The position numbers and the translations under genes are program-made. A stretch of 13,608 nucleotides of DNA, taken from NCBI GenBank assembly GCA_036939355.1, contig JALLAP010001445.1, forward strand, positions 1 to 13,608, written 5' to 3'. This stretch comes from Thalassiosira profunda. Lineage: Eukaryota; Bacillariophyta; Thalassiosirophyceae; Thalassiosirales; Thalassiosiraceae. This document shows, one piece after another, positions 1-6,856 of this stretch; the first letter of the stretch is position 1, and each line of letters starts with the position of its first letter. The notes under the pieces were generated by a model, which was not told where the DNA came from, did not search any database, and saw only the letters and a list, made by a program, of their open reading frames with translations.

Positions 1-451
1 TGTCCAAATCGCCGAGCTGCTTTTTCAGCGTGGCAATGATGTTCAGTCCGCAGTGCCGCGCGGCGTCGTACCCTTCGTCGACGGTCAGGCCGCCATTATC
101 GGGGCCCAATGTGCCGGTGATCATTTCTCCGTCCGGCTGAATATTATTAGATTCCCGTGATATTATATACAATCAATTGCAAAATCAGTTTATCTCCGCT
201 GCAAAAGTTATGCACACGCGTTGATATCTCACCTTGATGGGCAGGTGGCCCGACACATACATCACATTCTCTCCCGGGGGCAAGCACACGATGTTGTAGT
301 TGGCTTTGGGCAGCGGCGCCGTGGGCAGCTCGATTCCGAGCCCCTCGATCTTCTTCTCGATGTGCACGCCTCGGCGGCCGCCGGCCCAAGAGACGCGGGC
401 GGCTTGCCGCGACAGCAGCGGCCGGAGCAGCGTGGCGGCGGCGGCGTTCAT
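1..451 (-). CDS. RidA/YjgF-family protein, 5' part of gene (cut by left edge)
   Basis: Two exons are visible: 233..451 (73 codons) and 1..136, joined in phase 0 across an intron. The join gives a continuous RidA/YjgF/UK114 fold sequence: LGIELPTAPLPKANY, then MYVSGHLPIK, then the exon 2 stretch ITGTLGPDNGG and GYDAARHCGLNIIATLKKQL. The 'GIELP..P.P.ANY' opening matches the larger RidA-like subfamily often labelled endoribonuclease L-PSP/chorismate-mutase-like. Classical RidA proteins hydrolyse reactive enamine/imine intermediates of amino-acid metabolism; whether this subgroup does is less clear. The region that would hold the usual catalytic Arg lies beyond the left edge. The ATG at 449..451 is chosen because the frame further upstream opens only with GTG. 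The first 30 or so residues are Ala/Arg-rich without acids until the 'HIEKKIE' stretch, which looks like an organelle-targeting leader (inference). It diverges from the phosphatase gene at 714. Confidence 0.88.
137..232 (-). other. intron of the RidA-family gene
   Basis: This is a 96-bp GT-AG intron. On the coding strand the donor is AAG|GTGAGA and the acceptor TATTCAG|CCG. Removing it joins ...GHLPIK to PDGEMITG in phase 0 and restores the family sequence. The interior is AT-rich compared with the exons and contains one TTGCAA (177..182). Confidence 0.9.
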
Positions 452-713
452 GTTGCAAGCGAAAAAGTTGTGATTGTGATTGTGAGGTGAACACGTACGC
501 ACGCAAAAATACCGCGCTTTGTAGTACCGGTACGCCTAATGTCACTCCCTAACTTCCGCTCTTTTGGTCGCCTTTTGCTTTTTCGTGAAATTGCATCGAG
601 ATCGAGCAAAGGCAAAAGCATCAAAAGATCCGCGGCCTCCCCTATGGCGACCTCGCCGTAGGACACGGCCCTCTCGTCCCGGCCACCTCCCGTCGCCCCA
701 GCCGCCCTCCTTG
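452..713. promoter_or_regulatory. divergent intergenic region between RidA and phosphatase genes
   Basis: These 262 bp separate two divergent start codons (451 on minus, 714 on plus), so both promoters and 5' leaders must lie here. No TATA-like box stands out. The left part holds short CAATCA-type repeats and a CGTACG-containing stretch; the right part is C-rich. A plus-strand frame stays open back to 564 but begins with TTG and looks like leader sequence. Confidence 0.5.
453..458. promoter_or_regulatory. TTGCAA palindrome next to the RidA start codon
   Basis: On the gene strand this reads CGCTTGCAACATG, so the palindrome ends one base before the start codon. The CGCTTGCAAC core is repeated exactly upstream of the GET2/CAML-like gene near 13487. 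A core-promoter, initiator or 5'-UTR role is inferred from recurrence only. Confidence 0.35.
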
Positions 714-2128
714 ATGGCCGCCGCATCCCAGCGGGCCGCCCTGCAAACGGCGCTCCTGTCCATCCGGGGACTCCGCAGACGCAAACTCGGGCACGTCGGG
801 GCGAACGCCTACAACCTCGATCTGGACAAATGGGGGCGAAGGAAGAACCTCAACGGCGGCGGCGGCGGGGTGCCGTCGAACCTCCTCGGTGCGGGCATGG
901 CCAAGCGTCCCGCGCCGCGGGCGTCGCTGGTACTGGGCGGGCAGAAGCCGGTCAGCCGGCGGAAGAACGGATTGAATGGGGCGGCTGCCGCAGCCGCAAA
1001 GCCACGATTGAATGGGAGCGGCGATGCGAATGGACGAAGGCTCCGCGCCGGCATGATGGAGCAGCAGCTGACGTCCATGTCGAGCCGGAGATACGTCATG
1101 GGTTCCTCTCATGCGAATGGCCTTGCAATGGCGGAAGATGCCCCGCCTCGCAAATTGAATGGCGAACCATCAACACAAAATAATGGAGAGGATCCCCAAA
1201 CCAGGGGAGGGAAGAAATCGGACCTCGTGGTGGTCCTCGACATGGACGAGTGCCTCATCCACTCCCAATTCCTCTCCGATCAGATGGTCGACAAGTACCG
1301 GCAATATGAGGATCGTCCCCCGACGGCGTCGTTTCAGCAGGGCCGGCACGAGGAGCCGGTCATGTGGTCCACTTGCGAGAGTTTTAGGATCAACCTCCCC
1401 GACGGAGATTTGGTAAATGTCAACAAGCGTCCGAACCTGGATTTGTTCTTGGACGAGATAACGTCTCGGTTTGAGACGTACATTTTCACTGCCGCGATGG
1501 AGGTGAGGCTTGTGCACATGATGTGCATATGATGTGCATTTGCAAATGCAGGCATGCGATGGCTCAGATTGTTTACATTTGGCTCAACGATCCTCCCCCC
1601 CCCTTGCAAAACAACCCCAGGTTTACGCCGCGCCCGTGCTGGACAAGCTTGACCCTCACGGTGAAAAGTTTCGGGGGCGCTTTTTCAGGTGAGAAGAGTT
1701 GTTATCAACAAGTGCACAACTACTTTCTGGTCTGTTTCTCAACATCAATCAAACCAACTTTGCACAGGGAGCACTGCGTTTACGACGAGAATATGGGCAC
1801 ATACTCGAAGGACCTGTGCGATGTCCTGCGACTTCGGAAGATGGTGATTGACGACGCTGCGGCTGCCGCCGATCACGATCATCCCGAATGCGACGAGCGG
1901 CGAGTGGTCCTCGTGGACAACAATCCCCTCTCATTCCTCCCCAATCCCTCCAACGGCATACTCGTGTCTTCGTTTTACGACGATCCGAAGGACGACACGC
2001 TGGAGGCCGTGATGGAACTGCTGCACGAACTGGACGAGAGCGAGGACGTCCGGCCGATCCTGGACGATAGGTTCGGGCTGAAGGACGCCCTGGACGATGT
2101 GATGAAGGGGGCGTCCGCCGGATGGTGA
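714..2128 (+). CDS. FCP1-homology (SCP/Dullard-like) phosphatase, three exons
   Basis: Exons 714..1502, 1621..1688 and 1768..2128 give 405 residues. Family members are HAD-superfamily protein serine phosphatases, best known on the RNA polymerase II CTD. The catalytic domain starts near residue 170: VVVLDMDECLIHS carries the nucleophile and acid Asp (D176, D178), followed by KRPNLDLFLDEI, then FETYIFTAAMEVYAAPVLDK spanning the first splice, LDPHGEKFRGRFFREHCV spanning the second, YSKDLCDVLR, and VVLVDNNPLSF with the metal-binding Asp region. An Ala/Asp/His-rich insert near 'DDAAAAADHDH' separates the last two motifs. The N-terminal 165 residues are basic, Gly/Asn-rich, presumably disordered, and repeat an 'LNG' motif. 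The position after DMDE is Cys where Thr or Val is usual. Start: the upstream frame to 564 has only a TTG, so the ATG at 714 is taken. The substrate is unknown. Confidence 0.9.
1503..1620 (+). other. intron 1 of the FCP1-like phosphatase gene
   Basis: This 118-bp intron has donor GAG|GTGAGG and acceptor CCCCAG|GTT, phase 0. It follows FTAAME and precedes VYAAPVLDK, which together form a conserved stretch of the family. It holds a C-run polypyrimidine tract before the acceptor, two TTGCAA sites (1540, 1604) and a 16-bp palindrome. Confidence 0.9.
1535..1550. repeat. perfect 16-bp palindrome inside intron 1
   Basis: TGCATTTGCAAATGCA is its own reverse complement and is centred on TTGCAA. It follows two direct copies of ATGATGTGCAT, so the intron segment 1511..1560 is built of short CAT/TGCA repeats. 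Confidence 0.8.
1689..1767 (+). other. intron 2 of the FCP1-like phosphatase gene
   Basis: This 79-bp intron has donor TTCAG|GTGAGA and acceptor TTGCACAG|GGAG. It interrupts an Arg codon (AG/G) and, when removed, gives GRFFREHCVYDEN, the expected family sequence. Confidence 0.9.
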
Positions 2129-2667
2129 CAGAGTGACAGACCGCTCGTCGTCTACATTTTTGTACTGCTAGCGTATAATGATAACACTGTTGTAGTTAGA
2201 TCGATTCCAAGAAGCTAAATCGATTTGCGCCAATTCCCCCGCTGAAGAGTAAAAGTGTTGAGCGGCGCAGAGAGATGACGCACTATCAAATTATTGCTAA
2301 GTATTTCACATTAAGAGACGAGTGCCGATCACACCGATCCACTGCTCGCCTAAGATATTCGACGGAAGACCTCTAAGGAAGCTCCATCCAGTCCCCCCCT
2401 CCTATTTGGTGACAATTTCACCCACATGGTCCACTTGCCACATCACGAACTCCCTTTGAGCACATATCTTGTGTTCCCAATCCCCCATCCTGCAGCCTCC
2501 AATAAAAAAAGCCCCAAGAAATATCCAGTCCACAGCCATTGGTTGTCGGTGTGCATCGTCCCCACAACACCTCTACCTCTTCTCTCATTTTTATCGTTGC
2601 CTTGACCTAAAGTGAGAATTGCTGGTAATCCAACAACCCCCTCCTGCACCAACTGCCATTTTGTTTA
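2129..2667. other. convergent intergenic region
   Basis: These 539 bp lie between the stop codons of two convergent genes and should contain both 3' UTRs. An AATAAA hexamer on the plus strand at 2501..2506 is a possible processing signal, though far from the phosphatase stop. No open frame with an ATG and protein-like composition, no RNA gene and no repeat is visible. Confidence 0.5.
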
Positions 2668-2669
2668 TT
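2664..2669 (-). terminator. possible poly(A) hexamer overlapping the stop of the small membrane-protein gene
   Basis: On the minus strand the stop is embedded in CAATAATAAAC, giving an AATAAA that shares two bases with the TAA stop. Whether this lineage uses AATAAA for 3'-end processing cannot be told from the sequence. Confidence 0.2.
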
Positions 2670-2904
2670 ATTGGCCCAACGCCTCCGTCTTTCTCCTCCA
2701 GTTGTCGGCGTCCGGATCGAACATGAACATGCTGCTATTCGTGAAGGCCACGTCGAAGACGTAGCCGAAGAAGAGGAAGATGACGAGCGTGAGCCACTGG
2801 AGCCACGCGGTGCTCCCGGTCCCTTGGTGGTACGACGCGAAGGCGACGAAGGACAGGAAGAGCATCAGAGCGAGCGTCACCCGGTGGCGCGTGCTGGCGG
2901 TCAT
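2668..2904 (-). CDS. small two-helix membrane protein, 78 residues, unknown function
   Basis: I do not recognise a family. The 78-residue product begins MTASTRHR, then has two hydrophobic helices at about residues 9-25 (VTLALMLFLSFVAFASY) and 34-54 (WLQWLTLVIFLFFGYVFDVAF). They are separated by a short Gly/Ser/Thr turn (HQGTGSTA) and followed by a polar tail with FDPDADNWRRKTEALGQ. A basic N-terminus and a charged C-terminus of this kind suit a helical hairpin in an internal membrane (inference). The ATG at 2902..2904 is chosen because the frame extends upstream only to a GTG at 3072, through Pro/Ser/Thr-rich sequence typical of an untranslated leader. The gene lies downstream of the phosphodiesterase on the same strand, with 392 bp between them. 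Short length leaves some doubt, but the helix pair and GC-ending codons support coding. Confidence 0.65.
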   Translation of the reverse strand: MTASTRHRVTLALMLFLSFVAFASYHQGTGSTAWLQWLTLVIFLFFGYVFDVAFTNSSMFMFDPDADNWRRKTEALGQ

Positions 2905-3296
2905 GGTTCTGTGCTGGGGGAGGGCCGGGTGGCGAGGGGGCGGAGCGGAGGAGCGAGCCGTTGGAGCGAGCCTTGTGCTTGTTGTTTGTGTTGGTTGTTG
3001 GCGAGGAGAGGGCGAATTATTGGCTAACCTAAACCACCTAAAGCTACATAGGAATGTACGGGATACGGACACTTCTCCTTCGACCGAGGAGGGAGAGGGC
3101 TCAAGGACGTTGCAGATGTTGCTGCCGAGGAAGCTAAACGATACTTCATTGAATCATTTTATGTATTCACAATCATCAATGTACAGTTGCTTAGCAGCAG
3201 CTCTCTAATGTCTTCATGTGCACTCCGGACTCGCCTGGCTGGCCCGCTCTCATCGCCCTCCGGACTCGCCTGGCTGGCCCGCTTCGCCGTCGACCG
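2905..3296. other. intergenic region between two minus-strand genes
   Basis: These 392 bp hold the 3' UTR of the phosphodiesterase and the promoter and leader of the small membrane-protein gene. The only distinct structure is a 26-bp direct repeat at 3223..3283. No convincing additional gene is seen. Confidence 0.5.
3223..3283. repeat. two direct copies of a 26-bp unit, 35-bp period
   Basis: The unit starts CTCCGGACTCGCCTGG and ends GGCCCGCT. It occurs at 3223..3248 and 3258..3283 without mismatch. It lies just 3' of the phosphodiesterase stop codon, so in its 3' UTR or spacer. Only two copies are present. Confidence 0.85.
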
Positions 3297-5541
3297 CTAT
3301 GTAGCTCCGTCGGCACTATGCTCATCCTTGTCACTCTCATCTCCCTCGCTTTCTCCACTTTCTTCGTCCTCGTCTCCCTCGTCGATACTGCTCTTCTTAT
3401 TCCTCGATACGCGCACCTGTCGAGTCGCTTTGGCAAGGGACTTCCCGAGCGCCAGGCTGCTCAGCCTCGCCTTGGTACGCACCCAGTAGTTGATATTGTC
3501 GTCTATGATGGGCAGCACCTCGTCCTTCACCCTCGGCAAAATCTCAGCCAACAGCAGGTACGTCGGTCGTATGACAAACTTGCCGAAGCCTATTTGGCTG
3601 TCGGCACGTTTCACGGTGCGCCGATCGCACATGGGAGAGATTGGTATTCCGTCTGCTTCCTCCAAGTCGCCCTGGGCGAAAAACTCCGCGAGTGCACGGT
3701 CCGCCCAGTAAATGGCCAGCTCGCGGTCCTTCGTAGGGTTGGAGATGTCCGCAGCATGCAACAGAAACTTGAGCAGCAATTTGGCCAATCGAGTGCATTC
3801 TTTCTCGCTGGGCGCTTCGATGCCCTCCCTTTTTTTGTCGAACGCGTCGAGCAGTACGGATAGAATTGGCCGTGGCCCATCAACTCCATTGCCTCCACCG
3901 TTGCCGTTCGCGGTATCGTCTGCCCGCACTTTCTCCACAAGCGAAGCCAGCTCTCCCATCGACTCAAAATGCTTCGACATGTCGGTTCCGAGAACGGAAA
4001 AAATCATAACATCGCGGGCTTGTTCTTTCTGCCCTTCGCTCCATTCCTTCAAGACGTCCCATTCTTTTCGTTTGTCCTTGCCCATCAAGAAAGAATTCCC
4101 GACGGCCGAGTGCATGTTTTCCAGTATCGATGAGTCGTTGTACTGAATCGCCAGATCAGTTCTTGCGTTCTTCTGATACAAATTGTTCATGCCTTTGTGG
4201 CCAACGTCGTGAAAGGTCGCTGCCAGAAGAATGNCTTGCGTTCTTCTGATACAAATTGTTCATGCCTTTGTGGCCAACGTCGTGAAAGGTCGCTGCCAGA
4301 AGAATGGAAAAGATATCGATCGCGTCGTACAACCCGTCGAGATTCTCTTGCCCCATCATCTGGATCAGGGAGTGCAGAGTTTGCGTCACGTCGGCGGCAT
4401 GCTCGTTGTTGTGATACGGAAGGCTGGAGACATACAATCCCTCGATTTGGCGTAGGAAGTTGCAGACAGCTGCAGGGCTGATCTTGAGATTGTCCACAAA
4501 ATTGTACGGGAAATCTGCAGGGGGGTCCCCGTCCTCCTCCTTTACGTTTCCGTTGTCACCAAGAGAGCCCTCCATCGCCTGCTGCGCGTAGGGGGCGCAA
4601 AGGACCGCCCACCCAACAAATAGCAGGGGGCAGTGCTGTTTCCCCTCAAGCATCCCGTCGGCGTCACTCGCTGAAAGATTCTTCATGATATCCCCGCTCG
4701 CCGCGGAGACCTCCAAGATGTTGAAGTCCCACCGCGACAGATTCTCCCACGACAGCAGACCCGTGAGACTCTTCCTCGCCTTTTTGGTCAGAGCGTTCCA
4801 TTCCGGTGGGCAGAACACCGTTTGGGAGGAAAATAACTTGTCCGCAGACTCGTCGAACAAATGGACCAGGGACCCCGTCAAGTGCAACGGGGTTATGCAA
4901 GTGGCCGCGTCGCGCCTTGCCGAGTCGACCGTCTCGCGGTTCAACGACACTTCCGAATCGTATCGGTGCAACGAGTCGATATTGAGGGACCTCGCGGACG
5001 TATCCAGATGCAGGCTGTGGCCCGACTCTTCGGGGATCTTGCTCCCCAAACTCTCCGTCGAGTGGGGGGCAATGCTCGGCACGCCCTCGAAAATGTCCCC
5101 GCCGAAGGTCGCCAGAATCGCCGTCACATTCTGCCGTTGGTCGGCGTCGTCGTCCTCCTCCACCTCCGTGAAGCACCGCAACAATTCCGTCGTGAGCAGC
5201 GGCGACCCACGAGATTTGGCCCCGAAGAATTTGGCATCGCGCCGAAACTTGGAGCCCGCGCTGGGCTTCTTGCTCAGGCGACGGCTCGTTGCCGTGGCCG
5301 AGTGGCGCAACTGGCTGATGGCGGTCTGCTGTTCGGAGGAGAGGCCGACCGCTCCCTGCAGCGTTTCGATCACCTCGACGCATCGAATGAGATCCCACGA
5401 AGATCCCCTCCTCTCCAGCTCGTTATTATCCGGTTTGTCAATTGATTGGTCCGACGCCCTCCGGGGGACGAAGACGCGCGTGATGCTGGTGAAGATGGAG
5501 GTGCCCCGGCTTTTTCTCGGGGGCGGGCGGGAGCGCTCCAT
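3297..5541 (-). CDS. class I 3',5'-cyclic-nucleotide phosphodiesterase (frame broken by an assembly duplication)
   Basis: Hydrolyses cAMP and/or cGMP to the 5'-monophosphate. Taking 4235..5541 plus 3297..4161 and leaving out one 72-bp copy and the N gives 723 residues. Metal-binding signatures are present in order: PYHNNEHAADV (H377, H381), FHDVGHKG (H420, D421, H424), FLLHAADISNP (H571, D574) and the nucleotide-clamping Gln in DSQIGFGKF (Q625). The stretch GMNNLYQKNARTDLAIQYND resembles the PDE9/PDE1 branch in my recollection. The expected ENHH is ENMH. The first 260 residues are Ser/Arg-rich without a GAF, PAS or membrane domain. The last 35 are strongly acidic (DEGDEDEESGESEGD). The ATG at 5539..5541 is used because the frame upstream begins only with GTG at 5580. 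A first intron ending at the CGACGCAG just before the ATG is possible, so the N-terminus is less certain than the domain. Confidence 0.93.
4162..4306. other. assembly artefact: identical 72-bp copies flanking one N
   Basis: Bases 4162..4233 and 4235..4306 are identical, separated by a single N at 4234. The duplicated 73 positions shift the phosphodiesterase frame right after HDVGHKGMNNLYQKNA. Removing one copy and the N gives an uninterrupted catalytic domain. A perfect repeat plus N at a point where the family needs only one copy is best explained by two overlapping contigs joined without merging. Confidence 0.93.
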
Positions 5542-5944
5542 CCTGCGTCGCGAAGATGCAAATTGCAGTGACCTCTCCACGCTGCGATTGATTGGTCAAA
5601 CGGCCGCCTGCTAGATATCTGATGGACGCGCTTGCGGCGAGGACGACGGCGAACGGCACCCAGCTCTTCGCGGCGGGGAAGCAGAATCAGCGCCTTGTTG
5701 CTAAGCCACCGCTTGCAGCGACCTACGCGCGAAAAAATGCCGGCGCCCCAGCTGAAACGCTCAGCCGACAGTTGCTATACGACCTATCGGCGCAGGCCTC
5801 CCGTCATCGCCACCTTCGGCGCAGATAGTCGATGTCAGGGGGGCATGCATGCGCGGGGGCAGTTCCTTTTTGTTGCAACTTTGCAACTGCAACTCTGAAC
5901 TCGCTTGCTTCTGGCTTGCTTGATTCTTTCTTGATTTTTTCGGC
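5542..5944. promoter_or_regulatory. divergent region between phosphodiesterase and candidate spliced gene
   Basis: About 400 bp without a supported gene. It should hold the promoter of the minus-strand phosphodiesterase and, on its right side, that of the plus-strand gene starting near 5945. TGCAAATTGCA lies at 5557..5567, close to the phosphodiesterase start, and a triple TTGCAAC array lies at 5873..5894. Several frames are open here but show no domain or composition that argues for coding. Confidence 0.45.
5873..5894 (+). promoter_or_regulatory. TTGCAAC/CTGCAAC array upstream of the candidate spliced gene
   Basis: Three phased copies: TTGCAACT, TTGCAACT, GCAACT. The final 14 bases, TTGCAACTGCAACT (5881..5894), recur exactly upstream of the GET2/CAML-like gene in the same orientation to that gene. 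Here the array ends 50 bp before the ATG at 5945. A transcription-factor or initiator role is inferred. Confidence 0.4.
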
Positions 5945-6840
5945 ATGCGTGCTGCGTGTGTGTCGACGCCGCCCGACGCCGACGACGATGGACATCGTCG
6001 ACCTCGAGCGATACCCCCGCATACACCTGCTCTAGCTTCCCTGCCGCCCGACGCCGACGACGATGGACGTAGTCAACCTCGAGAGATACCCCCCGCGGAC
6101 GACGATGGACATCGTCAACCTCGAGCGATATCCCAGCGCTTGCACTCAGCCATGGAGAACGACGCGGCGGAGGGGGTCGCCCCGGCGCCCCTGGCCATCG
6201 AGAGCCTCGACGATTACGTGCGGCGCTTCGGCCTGCCCCGTGCTGATGCCGGTAAGCATGTTTTTGCAATTCAGCTGATGTGTCATCTCGGTGCATGCAC
6301 CCCTGCAGAAAATCTCATCTGATCACCTGTCGTGCCACAGACAACGAAGCCGGAGGGGATAGGTTTGAACGGCTCAGGCATCGGAGAGGGTCCGTGCGGA
6401 GGAGGCCCATTTCGCCCCCCACCCGGCCGCCACTCACCCCACCCAGAGATTTCGGCACATGTTCGCCCCCCTCGAGAAGCGCTTCCAGGGATGTCTGATG
6501 CAATTTGCGAAACGCACAATGTCAAGAGCGAGGACGAGGAAATGATCGATTTGATGGACGGGATTAAGAGGCGGAAGTCGTGGGTGCCGGTGAGATTGCC
6601 GAAGCAGAACGAGGTGCTGTGCGTGGGGAGGATTTGCAACGAGGTGCATATTGTTTGCGGGAACGAGCTGGCAATGCGCCGGGGGAGTTGCAGCGGCTAG
6701 TGGACGTCGCCGATGGAACAGGAGACCACAAGAGATACAATCCAAAATTGTGGCCCAAATTGAAAGCAGTGGGGGCTCATCCGGTGACGAGGAGGAATCG
6801 AAGGATGGACGGCATTGAAAAAGGAAATGTGGATTTATGA
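5945..6840 (+). CDS. candidate spliced gene, unknown product, model uncertain
   Basis: No family recognised. An exon from 5945 (or the inner ATG at 6152, MENDAAEGVAPAP) runs to 6251 with donor GCCG|GTAAGC; it includes IESLDDYVRRFGLPRADA. A middle exon ends at 6589 with donor GTGCCG|GTGAGA and includes KSEDEEMIDLMDGIKRRK. A last exon starts after GTTGCAG at 6694 and stops at 6840. With acceptor 6377 all phases agree (phase 1, then phase 0), giving 221 residues from 5945 or 152 from 6152. Acceptors at 6446 and 6488 also keep the frame; the one at 6340 leads to a stop at 6498. Intron sizes (126 and 104 bp) match the confirmed ones nearby. The start at 5945 makes three internal repeats coding (PDADDDGH-type) and avoids several out-of-frame upstream ATGs. 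The stop lies 16 bp from the stop of the convergent gene. Confidence 0.35.
5968..6137 (+). repeat. three imperfect copies of a DNA repeat with in-phase ATGs
   Basis: A core GACGACGATGGACATCGTCA and the following ACCTCGAGCGATA occur three times, with the ATGs at 5988, 6063 and 6105. Copies 1 and 2 share about 53 bp including a GCCGCCCGACGCC lead; copy 3 is shorter. Spacings of 75 and 42 bp are both multiples of three. Confidence 0.85.
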
Positions 6841-6856
6841 AAGCTACGAAAGGAGC

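Noticed and set aside
564..713. Extension of the phosphatase to 564
   Set aside because: The frame is open but begins with TTG, not ATG; the sequence is Arg/Pro-rich and unlike a conserved N-terminus. The ATG at 714 is the first in frame.
2443..2652. 69-codon minus-strand frame 3' of the small membrane-protein gene
   Set aside because: It opens with TTG, lies in a convergent 3' region and has no recognisable feature.
3011..3042. CCTAACCTAAACC stretch as a telomere-like repeat
   Set aside because: Only one and a half irregular units, inside gene-dense sequence.
4156..4306. A genuine tandem duplication within the phosphodiesterase gene
   Set aside because: The copies are perfectly identical, separated by an N, and the second copy breaks a conserved catalytic domain that is intact with only one copy.
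5542..5580. Start of the phosphodiesterase at 5580
   Set aside because: That codon is GTG. The ATG at 5541 repeats the same MERS start and is preceded by CGACGCAG, which may even be a splice acceptor.
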